From Streptomyces luomodiensis (GTDB taxonomy: Bacteria > Actinomycetota > Actinomycetes > Streptomycetales > Streptomycetaceae): a stretch of 64,000 bases of DNA. The notes beneath the pieces were generated by a model. That model was not told where the DNA came from. It searched no databases and saw nothing but the letters and a program-made list of their open reading frames with translations. The DNA is taken from NCBI RefSeq assembly GCF_031679605.1, contig NZ_CP117522.1, forward strand, positions 434,001 to 498,000, given 5' to 3'. This document shows, piece after piece, positions 43,467 through 52,687 of the stretch; position 1 is the stretch's first letter, and each line of letters begins with the position of its first letter. Both the position numbers and the translations under genes were made by a program.

Positions 43467-43493
43467 CGTCCGTTGGCGGCCCTCGGTACCGGA

Positions 43494-44186
43494 CTACGAC
43501 GGGCGGTCGGTGCCGCCGTCGGGGGCGGCGTGGGCCAGGCCCGTCCGGTAGGCGATGACGACGAGTTGCGCCCGGTCGCGGGCCTCCAGCTTCGTCATGG
43601 CGCGCTGCACGTGGGCGCGGACGGTGAAGGGGCTGAGGAACATCCGCTCGGCGATCTCCTGGTTGGACAGGCCGGTCGCGACCAGAGCCACCATCTCGCG
43701 TTCGCGCGGGGTGAGCACGGCGAGCTGTTCGGGGTGGTGCGGCGGAGCGCCCTCCGGCGTGGCCAGGAAACGGGCGACCAAGGAGCGGGTCGCGGCGGGG
43801 GACAGAAGAGTGTCGCCGTCGGCGATCGTACGCACGGCGTCCAGCAGGGCCTCGGCCCCGATGCCCTTGCCGATGAAGCCGCCGGCCCCCGCGCGCAGCG
43901 CCTGGGCGACGTACTCGTCGGTCTCGTAGGTGGTGAGGATCAGGATGCGGCTGGTACGCAGTTCCGGGTCCGCGCAGATCTCCGACGTGGCGGTGAGACC
44001 GTCCACCTCGGGCATACGGATGTCCATGATCACCACGTCCGGGCGCAGCTCCCGGGTCAGTCTCACCGCCTCCCTGCCGTCGGCGGCCTCACCGACCACG
44101 GTGATGTCCTCGGCGGTGTCGAGAAGTATCCGGAAGGCATCGCGCAGCAGGGCTTGATCGTCGGCGAGCAGTACCCGGAGCGTCAC
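43494..44186 (-). CDS. NarL/LuxR-family response regulator
   Basis: A 230-residue two-component regulator. Receiver domain with acidic pair ADDQ, phosphoacceptor Asp in DVVIMDIRMPEVDG, Thr in ILTTYETDE and Lys in FIGKGIG. LuxR HTH: LTPREREMVALVATG, LSNQEIAERMFLSPFTV. GTG 44186 overlaps the histidine kinase stop (GTGA). It is the last gene of the MMPL-kinase-regulator operon and probably controls that exporter. Confidence 0.9.
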   Translation of the reverse strand: MTLRVLLADDQALLRDAFRILLDTAEDITVVGEAADGREAVRLTRELRPDVVIMDIRMPEVDGLTATSEICADPELRTSRILILTTYETDEYVAQALRAGAGGFIGKGIGAEALLDAVRTIADGDTLLSPAATRSLVARFLATPEGAPPHHPEQLAVLTPREREMVALVATGLSNQEIAERMFLSPFTVRAHVQRAMTKLEARDRAQLVVIAYRTGLAHAAPDGGTDRPS

Positions 44187-45541
44187 GGCGCACCCCCGGC
44201 CTCTCCGTCGCCCGTCCGTCCGTCGCCCGTCCGTCCGTCGCCTGTCGCCCCGTCGGCCGTCCGCCCCGCGGTGGTTGTCGCTCCGTCAGTCCCGCGCGTC
44301 GTGTCCTTGGCGGGTGGGAGGGGCAGCTGGGTGGAGACGAGGAAGCCGCCCTCCGGGCGCCTGCCCGCGGAGAGGTGTCCCCCGACCGCGGTGGCGCGTT
44401 CACGCATCCCGATCAGACCGTAACCGGACGGACGGTCCGGCACCGCGGCCGTACTCGGTCCCGTGGCCGCACTCGGTCCTGTCGACGGGGTCGGCGCCGT
44501 ACGGGCACCGACCCCGTCGTCGGCGACGGTGATGGTCACGCGATCGCGGCTCCAGGCGAGGCGCACCCGGGCGCTACCGGTACCGGCGTGCTTGGTCACG
44601 TTGGTCAGGGCCTCCTGGATGATGCGGTAGGCGGTGAGGTCCACTCCCGGCGGCAGCGGCCTGGCCGTGCCCTCCTGGTGCACCGACACCTCCAGGCCCG
44701 CGCGGCGGAAGGACTCGAGGAGCGTGGGAAGCCGGGACAGGCCGGGCGCCGGTTCGGCGGGCGCGGCCGTGTCCCCGGACTGGCGCAGCAGACCGACCGT
44801 GGCCCGCAGTTCGTCGAGCGCGTTGCCGGTGGTCTCGACGAGTTCCTTCAGGCTCTTGCGGGTCTGCTCCGGGCGGGTGTCGAAGAGGTGGGCGGCGACC
44901 GTGGCCTGCGCGTTGGCCAGGGTGATCTGATGGGCCACCAGGTCGTGCAGTTCCCGGGCGATGCGCACCCGTTCCTCGGCCACCCTCCGGCGCGCCTCGC
45001 TGTCCCGGCTCTCCTCGGCCCGCCGGGCCCGCTCCTCCACGGCCGCCAGGTAGGCCCGTCGGTTCTGCGCCGAGTGCCCGAGTACGCCGGCCACCAGGGG
45101 GAACGCCGCCACCGCTGCCATCCTGCTCGCGTCCTGCCACGAGAGGGCCCCGAACAAGGGGGCGAAGGCGACCAGCAGCGCCGCGGAGGTGAGCGACACC
45201 GCGCTCGCCGCGTGTCGTTCGGTGCGCACGATGAGCGAGTAGGCGGTGATCACGGCGGGGGCCACGATGAGCGGGCTCAGCAGGAGGCCCAAGGACGGTG
45301 CCAGCACCCCGCTCACGGTCGTGACCGCCATGGCGGCCAGGGGCGCCCTGTGCCGCACCGGCAGCACGGCACAGGACACCACGGCGATGACGTAGGCGGC
45401 GGCAGGCGGCGGTGACAGCCTGCTGCCGTCGTCCTGCACCATGCCGCCGAGCAGACACAGCGCGAACGCCGTCGCCGTGATCGCTGCCTCCCGCCACCAT
45501 GTGTCGCGTGGTCGCGGGCCACCGCCGCCCGTGTTCGTCAT
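44183..45541 (-). CDS. Sensor histidine kinase (DesK/NarX type)
   Basis: A 452-residue kinase. About five to six N-terminal membrane helices, coiled region, the HisKA_3 box RIARELHDLVAHQ with the phosphoacceptor His, N-box IIQEALTNVTKHA and G-box DDGVGA plus YGLIGMRERA. A low-complexity linker sits inside the ATPase domain (TAPTPSTGPSAATGPST). The C-terminus ends with TGDGR repeats encoded by a 15-base tandem repeat. ATG 45541 overlaps the MMPL stop and the stop overlaps the regulator start. Confidence 0.9.
   Translation of the reverse strand: MTNTGGGGPRPRDTWWREAAITATAFALCLLGGMVQDDGSRLSPPPAAAYVIAVVSCAVLPVRHRAPLAAMAVTTVSGVLAPSLGLLLSPLIVAPAVITAYSLIVRTERHAASAVSLTSAALLVAFAPLFGALSWQDASRMAAVAAFPLVAGVLGHSAQNRRAYLAAVEERARRAEESRDSEARRRVAEERVRIARELHDLVAHQITLANAQATVAAHLFDTRPEQTRKSLKELVETTGNALDELRATVGLLRQSGDTAAPAEPAPGLSRLPTLLESFRRAGLEVSVHQEGTARPLPPGVDLTAYRIIQEALTNVTKHAGTGSARVRLAWSRDRVTITVADDGVGARTAPTPSTGPSAATGPSTAAVPDRPSGYGLIGMRERATAVGGHLSAGRRPEGGFLVSTQLPLPPAKDTTRGTDGATTTAGRTADGATGDGRTGDGRTGDGEAGGAP
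44206..44250 (-). repeat. 15-base tandem repeat at the histidine kinase 3' end
   Basis: The unit CGTCGCCCGTCCGTC occurs at 44206-44220 and 44221-44235, with a diverged third copy to 44250. It encodes in-frame TGDGR pentapeptides, so changes in copy number would lengthen or shorten the kinase tail without shifting frame. Confidence 0.75.
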
Positions 45542-47805
45542 GGCAGGTCCCGGCCGACGGGGAGCCGCGGCACCGCTGCGTCCGGCGCGGTCGCGGAGGC
45601 CGGGACATGCCTGCTCAGTGCCTCACCCTCGATATCCACATTCGGCAGCACACGGTTCAGGATACGGGGCAGCCACCAGGCCCGGTGGCCGAGCAGTGCC
45701 ATGACCGCGGGTGCGATCGCCATCCTGACCACGAAGGCGTCGAAGGCGACGGCGGCGGCCAGGCCGACGCCCATCGTCTGGATGGTGGGGCTGCTCATCC
45801 CGATGAATCCGGCGAACACGCTGACCATGATGATCGCCGCCGCGGCCACCACCCGTCCGCTGTGCCGGAAACCGCCCACGATCGCCTCGCCCGGGGACGC
45901 GCCATGGACGTAGGCCTCCCGCATCCGGGTGAGGAGGAAGACCTCGTAATCCATGGCGAGGCCGAACACGATGCCGATGATGAGAATCGGCATCAGCGAC
46001 ATGACCGGTCCGGTCTGCTCGATGCCGGCCAGGTCCGCCGCCCAGCCCCACTGGAAGACGGCGACCAGGACGCCGAACGCGGCACCCACCGACAGCAGGA
46101 AGCCGAGCGCGGCCTTGACCGGGACCAGGACCGAGCGGAAGACCACCATCAGCAGGAGCACCGCCAGCCCGATGACCACGGTCAGATAGGGGATGAGGGC
46201 GTCGGACATGGCTTCGGAGATGTCGATGTTCATCGCGGTGGTGCCGGTCACCAGGATGCCGGCGCCCGTTTCGGCCTCGACGCCGGAGACCGCGCCCCGG
46301 ATCGCGTGCACCAGGTCCTTGGTCTCGCCGCTGTTCGGCGCGGTCCGCGGGACGACGGTGAGGACGGCGGTGTCCTTGGTCCGGCTGAGCACCGGATCAC
46401 CGACCGAGGCGACCCCGTCCACTCCCCGTACGGTCGTGGCGACCAGGTCCGTGGTGGTCCGGGTGTCCCCGGACCCCGAAGACGCCGATGTGTCCACGAC
46501 CACGGTCAACGGGCCGTTGAAGCCGGGGCCGAAGCCTTCTGACAGCAGGTCGTAGGCACGGCGCTGGGTGGTCTCCACCGACTTGGACTCGTCTCCGGGC
46601 AGCCCGAGTTCGAGGCTCAGCGCCGGTAGCGCGACGGCGCCGAGACCGAGTCCGGCGGTCAGCAGCACGGCGGCCGGCCGGCGCAGCACGAACCGCGCCC
46701 AGCGGGTGCCGAGCCCGGCCCGGCCGGCCGCGGTGGGCGCCGGGCGCGGGCGCTCGCCTCCCGAGCGGCGATACGAGGGTGCCTTGCGGACGGCGCGGGA
46801 CAGTACCCGGCGACCGAAGAAGCCGAACAGCGCGGGGACCAAGGTCAGTGCGACGAGTACGGCAAGGGCCACGGCGCCCGCGCCGCCCATGCCCATCTTG
46901 GTGAGTTCGGGGATTCCGACGACCCCCAGCCCGACCAGGGCGATGAAGACGGTCGCGCCGGCGAAGACGACGGCGGAACCGGCCGTGCCCACCGCCCGGC
47001 CGGCGGCCTCCTCCGGCTCGCTGCCCCGGGCGCGCTCGTCGCGGAAGCGGGAGGTGATGAAGAGTGCGTAGTCGATGCCGACCGCCAGCCCCAGCATCAA
47101 CGCCAGGATGGCGACGGTGGACGTCAGGCCCAGCGGAACGGCCAGCGCGGAGACCAGGCCGAAGGCGACGGCCACGCCCACGAAGGCGGTCAGCAGCGAC
47201 AATCCGGCCGCGACCACCGACCCGAGGGCGAGGACCAGCACCACCGCCGCCACCGCCACGCCGATGATCTCCGTCGTACCGCCCGGTGCCTCGTCCGCAT
47301 CCAGGGCCGAGCCGCCGATCTCCACGGTCAGCCCGGCGTCCCGGGCCTGGTTCGCGGCGTCCTCGAGGGCATTCTTCGTCGGCTCGGTCAGGTCGACGGC
47401 GTCCGCGGTGTAGGTGATCGTGGAGTAGGCGATGGTGCCGTCCTCGCTGACATCGCCGGTCTCATAGGGGTCGGTGGCCGACGCGACCTGATCTCCCCCG
47501 TCCAGCGAGCCGAGCGTGTCCTCGACGGCCGTCTTGTTCTCCCTGGCCGTCACCCGCTGCCCGGCCGGGGCCCGGAACACCAAACGGGCCTCGGCACCCT
47601 GGGAGTTGCTTTCGGGGAAGCGCTCGTCCAGCAGGTCGAACGCCTTCTGCGACTCGGTGCCGGGCATGGAGAGGTCCTCTTCCTTCCCCTCCGGCGCCAT
47701 GGCGGCCGCGGCGAGGGCCAGCACCAGGACACCCAGCCACAGACCACCCACGAGCCGGCGCCGCCGGAAGGCCCACCGTCCGATCCGGTAAAGAAAGGTC
47801 GCCAC
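45538..47805 (-). CDS. MMPL/RND-family transporter
   Basis: A 755-residue membrane exporter with twelve helices in two MMPL halves, each with a large extracellular domain. Motifs: AVGIDYALFITSRFRDE (first half) and GLAMDYEVFLLTRMREAYVHG (second half), the conserved proton-relay Asp-Tyr pairs. Start GTG 47805 is chosen because GGAG precedes it and ATFLYRIGRWAFRRR is the typical N-terminus. The GTG lies inside the last bases of the conserved leader. Heads an operon with the kinase and regulator (ATGA and GTGA overlaps). Exports a lipid or drug; substrate unknown. Confidence 0.88.
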   Translation of the reverse strand: MATFLYRIGRWAFRRRRLVGGLWLGVLVLALAAAAMAPEGKEEDLSMPGTESQKAFDLLDERFPESNSQGAEARLVFRAPAGQRVTARENKTAVEDTLGSLDGGDQVASATDPYETGDVSEDGTIAYSTITYTADAVDLTEPTKNALEDAANQARDAGLTVEIGGSALDADEAPGGTTEIIGVAVAAVVLVLALGSVVAAGLSLLTAFVGVAVAFGLVSALAVPLGLTSTVAILALMLGLAVGIDYALFITSRFRDERARGSEPEEAAGRAVGTAGSAVVFAGATVFIALVGLGVVGIPELTKMGMGGAGAVALAVLVALTLVPALFGFFGRRVLSRAVRKAPSYRRSGGERPRPAPTAAGRAGLGTRWARFVLRRPAAVLLTAGLGLGAVALPALSLELGLPGDESKSVETTQRRAYDLLSEGFGPGFNGPLTVVVDTSASSGSGDTRTTTDLVATTVRGVDGVASVGDPVLSRTKDTAVLTVVPRTAPNSGETKDLVHAIRGAVSGVEAETGAGILVTGTTAMNIDISEAMSDALIPYLTVVIGLAVLLLMVVFRSVLVPVKAALGFLLSVGAAFGVLVAVFQWGWAADLAGIEQTGPVMSLMPILIIGIVFGLAMDYEVFLLTRMREAYVHGASPGEAIVGGFRHSGRVVAAAAIIMVSVFAGFIGMSSPTIQTMGVGLAAAVAFDAFVVRMAIAPAVMALLGHRAWWLPRILNRVLPNVDIEGEALSRHVPASATAPDAAVPRLPVGRDLP

Positions 47806-47972
47806 CTGTCGATCACTCCAGACACCGCTAGGAAAGGGAAGTTGCGCGGGATTCACGCGCCTCCAACCCTTCCCTCCGGTGCCTCTGCCGGGCATCGTCC
47901 CCCGCCGCCGTCTTCCCCTGGTGCACCCGGACCAGCCGCTCCTACGTCCTGGTGCCTACGCACTACGGACCG
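47800..47972 (-). repeat. Conserved leader, copy 2 (upstream of MMPL gene)
   Basis: A 173-base counterpart of 40571-40740, reading toward the MMPL gene, with one 3-base insertion. The 36-residue frame runs 47963 to 47853. Substitutions between copies fall mainly at codon positions 1 and 3 of that frame (about 7, 2 and 8 at positions 1, 2, 3). Unlike copy 1, this copy runs straight into its gene start, so GTG 47805 lies within the element. Confidence 0.7.
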
Positions 47973-48049
47973 GGGCCGGGGCGGGCTCTGACAGCGGAGT
48001 TCACACCGGCGGCGCGGCCCCCGTTCCCCGTACGGACATCCCCACCGCC

Positions 48050-49165
48050 TTACGCCGGGACGGCGCCATCGGTGTGCTGCTCGTCGGTCTCCGGCTCATG
48101 CGCCGGGGTACTGAGCTGCTCGCGCAGATAGTTCCAGACCACCCCGATCAGCGCGGCCACCGGTACGGCGAGCAGACTGCCCACGATGCCGGCCAGGCTC
48201 CCGCCCAGCGTCACCGCCAGCAGGATCACCGCCGCGTGCAGGCCGAGTCCACGGCTTTGGATCATGGGCTGGAACACGTTGCCCTCGAGTTGCTGCACCA
48301 CGACAATGATCGCCAGTGCGATCAGAGCGTCCGTCACACCGTTGAACACCAACGCGATGAGCACCGCGACCGCACCCGCGAACAGGGCACCCACGATCGG
48401 CACAAAGGCGGAGACAAAGGTCAGGACCGCCAGCGGGAGGACCAGGGGTACCCCCAGAGCCCACAGGCCGAGTCCGATGCAGACGGCGTCGAGCAGGCCG
48501 ACGAATGCCTGGGACCGCACGAAGGCGCTCAGCGTGTCCCAACCGCGTGCGGCCACGACCGGGATGTCGGTGGCGAGCCGGCCGGGCAGTTGACGGCTGA
48601 GCCACGGCAGGAACCGCGGGCCGTCCTTGAGGAAGAAGAACATCAAGAAGAGCGCCAGAACGGCGGTGACCAGACCGTCGACCACGGTGCTCAACCCCGT
48701 GACGGCAGCGGTGACCACGGTGCCGGCACTGTCCTGGAGACGGGCGACCGCGGCGTCGGCGGCCTTGTCGATCTGGTCGTCGCCGATGTTCAACGGCGGC
48801 CCGGCGGCCCACTGGCGCACCTGGTGGATGCCTTCGGTCACACCATCGGTCAGTTCCCCGGACTGGGCGGCCACCGGTACCGCGATCAGCGCCACGACGC
48901 CCGCGGCGACCAGGAGGAACAGCACGGTCACGGTCGCCGCGGCCAGGGCGGGCGGCCACCCGTGCCCGCGCAGAAAACGGGCCAGGGGCCAGGTCAGTGT
49001 GGTCAGGAGCAGGCCGACGACGAGTGGCCAGACGACCGACCACATCTGGCCCAGAAGCCACAGGGCCGCCGCGGCCATCACAAGGACGAGAAGCACATCA
49101 AGGGATGTACGCGCCGATGCGCGGAGCGCGGCACGGGTTTTCGTTGAACTCAACATGGCGGGCAT
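48050..49165 (-). CDS. AI-2E family (PerM-like) permease
   Basis: A 371-residue inner-membrane protein with eight hydrophobic helices. Family blocks: VVWPLVVGLLLTTLTWPLARFL, FLKDGPRFLPWLSRQLPGR split by the cytoplasmic turn, FVSAFVPIVGALFAGA, VQQLEGNVFQPMIQSR. The family includes the AI-2 exporter TqsA and Na+/H+ antiporters, so the substrate is open. ATG 49165 or the internal ATG 49156. It is 30 bases from the methyltransferase gene on the same strand and may be cotranscribed. Confidence 0.86.
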   Translation of the reverse strand: MPAMLSSTKTRAALRASARTSLDVLLVLVMAAAALWLLGQMWSVVWPLVVGLLLTTLTWPLARFLRGHGWPPALAAATVTVLFLLVAAGVVALIAVPVAAQSGELTDGVTEGIHQVRQWAAGPPLNIGDDQIDKAADAAVARLQDSAGTVVTAAVTGLSTVVDGLVTAVLALFLMFFFLKDGPRFLPWLSRQLPGRLATDIPVVAARGWDTLSAFVRSQAFVGLLDAVCIGLGLWALGVPLVLPLAVLTFVSAFVPIVGALFAGAVAVLIALVFNGVTDALIALAIIVVVQQLEGNVFQPMIQSRGLGLHAAVILLAVTLGGSLAGIVGSLLAVPVAALIGVVWNYLREQLSTPAHEPETDEQHTDGAVPA

Positions 49166-49195
49166 GGCACCACCGGTACCACATTTCCCGCCTCG

Positions 49196-49963
49196 CTATC
49201 GCCGCTGTCGGGCGGCCACCAGGAGGTCCACCAGGTAGGTCTCCTCCACCGTCCCGTCCGGGAAGACCTCGTGGAGGCGATCACGCTCGGCGGCGAGGAA
49301 CGACTGGATACCGGCCTCGCCGAGCACGAGGAACGCCGAGTGGCTGGTGATGTTGGCGAGGTGGGTGTCGAGGGGCACGGCGCGGCTCCATCGCACCTGA
49401 CGGCGCGTGAAATGCAGACCGGAGAGGCCCGCGAGCTGCGCGGCACGGTTGTCGTCCGGTCGCCTCCGGTCAGTCGGCCTCACCCCGCAGTGCGTTGCGA
49501 TGCGCTCGTGCTGGGCGGCGATCCACGGTACGTCGAAGGCGGTGGTGTTCCACCAGACCGCCAGCGCGCCACCCGGGCGCAGGACGCGCAACGCCTCGGG
49601 AACGGACCGGCCGGTATCGGTCCAGTGCCAGGACTGCGCGTACGTGACCAGGTCACAGGAGCCGTCGGCCAGCGGCAGGGCATTGCCGTCGCCCCGCACG
49701 ACCGGGACATCCGGGAGCGTGCGGCGGAACTGGGCGGCCATGCCCGCACCCGGTTCGACGGCGATCACATCGGCGCCGCGCTCGCGCAACAGGACGGTGG
49801 CGATTCCGGTGCCCGCGCCGATGTCGGCGACGCGGGCGCCCGCGAGGGGACGTCCGATGAACTCCTGGACGGCGTCGAGGACGGCGGGCGGGTACGACGG
49901 GCGGTACGCGGCGTACTGCGCGGCGGCCGCGTTGAACGAGTGGGCACGCGAGAGAGCGGTCAT
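49196..49963 (-). CDS. Class I SAM-dependent methyltransferase
   Basis: A 255-residue methyltransferase of the UbiE/Methyltransf_11 kind. SAM site VADIGAGTGIATVLL (motif I), acidic residue after strand 2 in VIAVEPGAGM, RGDGNALPLADGSCDLV (motif II) and LRVLRPGGALAVW (motif III). ATG 49963 is chosen because GAGGATGAG lies just upstream; GTG 49987 is possible. Substrate unknown. Confidence 0.85.
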   Translation of the reverse strand: MTALSRAHSFNAAAAQYAAYRPSYPPAVLDAVQEFIGRPLAGARVADIGAGTGIATVLLRERGADVIAVEPGAGMAAQFRRTLPDVPVVRGDGNALPLADGSCDLVTYAQSWHWTDTGRSVPEALRVLRPGGALAVWWNTTAFDVPWIAAQHERIATHCGVRPTDRRRPDDNRAAQLAGLSGLHFTRRQVRWSRAVPLDTHLANITSHSAFLVLGEAGIQSFLAAERDRLHEVFPDGTVEETYLVDLLVAARQRR

Positions 49964-50170
49964 CCGCTCATCCTCGTCCTTGCTCACGTTCGTCGGCCAC
50001 CCTCTTCTGTTTCTGTGCGTGGACGGGCCATTGTGCGTGGACCGGCCATACAACGACTTCGGCCGACCGTGTGACGAGTGTTGACGGGTGCACGGCTAGT
50101 CCATAACTTCACTGCAATTGTTGAAGAAGGCACGCTCGATCCGCTCCACCCGATTCAAAGGAATGAAGAC

Positions 50171-52498
50171 ATGGGTCGTTTGCGCAGGCGCACTCTCCTC
50201 ACCGCCGCCAGTGGAACCGTCGCCGTCGGCATCGCCGGCGGCGGGACGGCGCGGGCGGACGAAGGGTCGGCAGGGACGGGCGGGGCGGCCTCCGCCGACG
50301 GCGCCGGCGGAGGCGGAGGCCGGAAGGGCGGGCCGTACGATGCGAAGGTCCGGGCGCTGCTGGGGCGGATGACCGTCGATGAGAAGCTCGGACAGCTCCA
50401 GCAGCTGTCCTGGACCGGCGACACCGGTCCCGGCGGTGGGCAGACCGCGGAGGCGGAGGAGGCCGCCCGCAAAGGAAAGCTCGGGTCGGTGCTGAACGTC
50501 TACGGGGCGAAGTCCACCAACGCGCTCCAGCGCATCGCGGTCGAGGAGTCGCGGCTCGGCATCCCGCTGCTGTTCGGCCTGGACGTCATCCACGGCTTCT
50601 GGACGACATTCCCCATCCCGCTCGCCCAGGCGTCGAGCTTCGACCCCGCCGTGTCCGAACGCGACGGAGAAGTGTCGGCGAAGGAGGCCCGGTCGAACGG
50701 GGTGCACTGGACGTTCTCCCCGATGATGGACGTCACCCACGAGCCGCGCTGGGGCCGGATCGCGGAGGGCAGCGGTGAGGACACGTATCTCGCCGCGGCC
50801 TTCGCGGCGGCCAAGACACGCGGCTACCAGGGGGACCGCGAGGCCGGTGGGCTCGCCGCGAAGGACCGGGTCGCGGCGTGCGCCAAGCACTTCGTGGCGT
50901 ACGGGGGCGCCGAGGGCGGCCGGGACTACAACACCGTGGACGTGTCCGAGGCGAAGCTCCGCAACGTCTACCTCCCGCCGTTCAAGGCCGCCCTGGACGC
51001 CGGTGTGGCGACCGTCATGGCGTCCTTCAACACCATCAGCGGGGTCCCGGCACACGGCAACCAGCACACGCTGACCGACATCCTCAAGAAGGAGTGGGGG
51101 TTCGACGGGTTCGTCGTCAGCGACTACACCGGCATCCAGGAGCTGATCGCCCATGGCTTCGCCGCCGACGGAGCCGACGCCGGGCGGCTGGCGCTGGGCG
51201 CCGGGGTGGACATGGAGATGGTCAGCACCCACCTCGTCGACCACGGCCGAAAGCTCCTCAAGAGCGGGCGGATCACGGTCGGCCGCCTGGACGACGCGGT
51301 GGCCCGCATCCTGCGTCTGAAGTTCGAGCTGGGGCTCTTCGACCACCCGTACGTCGACGAGGACAGCGCGATCACCGAGCCGTCGAAGGCAGCGCGGAGC
51401 GCGGCCCGGAAGGCGGCCGCGCGTTCCATGGTGCTGCTGAAGAACGACCAGGAAGCACTGCCGCTGAGCCCCTCCGTCGGCTCGGTCGCGGTCGTCGGCC
51501 CGTTCGCCGACTCCACCGACCTGCACGGCACCTGGTCCGGGCCCGGGGCCCAGAAGTTCCCCGCCGTCACCGTGGCCGACGCGGTACGGGCGGCGGCCCC
51601 GAAGGCGAAGGTCACCGCCGTCAAGGGAGTGGATGCCGAGGGCAAGGACACCTCGGGGGTGCAGGACGCGGTCGCGGCGGCCAAGGCGGCGGACGTCACG
51701 GTGGTCGTGGTCGGTGAGCCCCCGGCGTGGAGCGGCGAGGCGAGCTCGCGCAGCGACATCACACTTCCCGGGGCGCAGGAGGAGCTGATCTCGGCCATCG
51801 CGGGGACCGGCAAGCCGTTCGTCGTCGTGCTGGTCAACGGACGGCCCCTCACCGTGGGCGGCTGGCTGGACTCCGCGCCCGCCGTACTGGAGGCGTGGCA
51901 CCCGGGGATCGAGGCCGGCCACGCCATCGCCGATGTGCTGTTCGGCACGGTCAACCCGGGCGGCAAGCTGCCGGTCACGTTCCCGCGCACGGTCGGTCAG
52001 GTCCCGATCTACTACAACCACGAGAACACCGGCCGCCCGTACGACGCCGACAACAAATACACCTCGAAGTACCTGGACCTCGCCCACGGGCCGCAGTTCG
52101 CGTTCGGGCACGGTCTGAGTTACACCTCGTTCAGCGTGGGCGAGCCGAAGGCGAGCACCCGACGCATCTCGGCCGGCGCGTTGCGCAAGGGCGACACGGT
52201 CGAGGTCGCGGTGTCCGTGCGCAACACCGGCGAACGGGCGGGCGATGAGGTCGTACAGCTGTACCTGCACGACCCGGTGGCGAGCATCGTGCAGCCGGTG
52301 CGCAGGTTGCGCGGGTTCCGCAGGGTCTCCCTGGAGGCCGGGAAGAGCACCACCGTCCGGTTCCGCCTCCGGGCCGAGGACTTCGGCTTCTGGACGAACG
52401 ACACGGGTGGAACGTTCGTGTTGGAGAAGGGGGATGTGGACATCTACGTGGGCAACAGCTCGCTCGCCACGAACAAGACGAGCCTGACGATCGCGTAA
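50171..52498 (+). CDS. Secreted beta-glucosidase, glycoside hydrolase family 3
   Basis: A 775-residue enzyme with a Tat signal peptide (RLRRRTLLTAASG, cleavage near ARA) and a Gly-rich spacer. Next is the GH3 barrel with KHFVAYGGAEGGRDYN and nucleophile Asp in GFVVSDYTGI. The GH3 sandwich domain has VVVGEPPAWSGEASSRSD, where the Glu is the likely acid/base. A fibronectin-III-like C-terminal domain follows (ISAGALRKGDTVEVAV, GDEVVQLYLHD). The architecture matches BglX-type enzymes that hydrolyse cellobiose and other beta-glucosides outside the cell. Single gene, with a terminator at 52531. Confidence 0.9.
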   Translation: MGRLRRRTLLTAASGTVAVGIAGGGTARADEGSAGTGGAASADGAGGGGGRKGGPYDAKVRALLGRMTVDEKLGQLQQLSWTGDTGPGGGQTAEAEEAARKGKLGSVLNVYGAKSTNALQRIAVEESRLGIPLLFGLDVIHGFWTTFPIPLAQASSFDPAVSERDGEVSAKEARSNGVHWTFSPMMDVTHEPRWGRIAEGSGEDTYLAAAFAAAKTRGYQGDREAGGLAAKDRVAACAKHFVAYGGAEGGRDYNTVDVSEAKLRNVYLPPFKAALDAGVATVMASFNTISGVPAHGNQHTLTDILKKEWGFDGFVVSDYTGIQELIAHGFAADGADAGRLALGAGVDMEMVSTHLVDHGRKLLKSGRITVGRLDDAVARILRLKFELGLFDHPYVDEDSAITEPSKAARSAARKAAARSMVLLKNDQEALPLSPSVGSVAVVGPFADSTDLHGTWSGPGAQKFPAVTVADAVRAAAPKAKVTAVKGVDAEGKDTSGVQDAVAAAKAADVTVVVVGEPPAWSGEASSRSDITLPGAQEELISAIAGTGKPFVVVLVNGRPLTVGGWLDSAPAVLEAWHPGIEAGHAIADVLFGTVNPGGKLPVTFPRTVGQVPIYYNHENTGRPYDADNKYTSKYLDLAHGPQFAFGHGLSYTSFSVGEPKASTRRISAGALRKGDTVEVAVSVRNTGERAGDEVVQLYLHDPVASIVQPVRRLRGFRRVSLEAGKSTTVRFRLRAEDFGFWTNDTGGTFVLEKGDVDIYVGNSSLATNKTSLTIA

Positions 52499-52530
52499 CC
52501 CCGGCCGCCCAATGCCGTGGCGCAGCGGCC

Positions 52531-52567
52531 CGTCTCGGCCGGCACCGACCAGGTGCCGGCCGAGACG
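52531..52567 (+). terminator. Hairpin terminator after the beta-glucosidase
   Basis: CGTCTCGGCCGGCACC (52531-52546) and its complement (52552-52567), perfect 16-bp stem, loop GACCA, 32 bases after the stop. Confidence 0.85.
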
Positions 52568-52574
52568 CCCACTG

Positions 52575-52687
52575 CCCCCGGCGGCCGCGAGGCCCAGGAC
52601 GCCGAGCGCGAAGACGGTGACCACGGCGACGGTGACGCCGATACTCACCGCGGTGACCTGGCCGAGTGCGGTCCAGTCGAGATGCAT
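52575..52687 (-). pseudogene. Remnant of the small membrane protein that accompanies PiT transporters
   Basis: ATG 52687, preceded by GGAG, starts a frame with one clear membrane helix (TAVSIGVTVAVVTVFALGVLGLA). Streptomyces PiT genes are usually followed by a small two-helix protein of this kind. After about 37 residues the frame loses character and runs on into antisense of the beta-glucosidase without a sensible stop, so the 3' half looks lost. Confidence 0.45.

Noticed and set aside
50096..52687. 863-codon minus-strand frame over the beta-glucosidase
   Set aside because: Only its first 37 or so residues look like protein (membrane helix); the rest is antisense of the GH3 gene.
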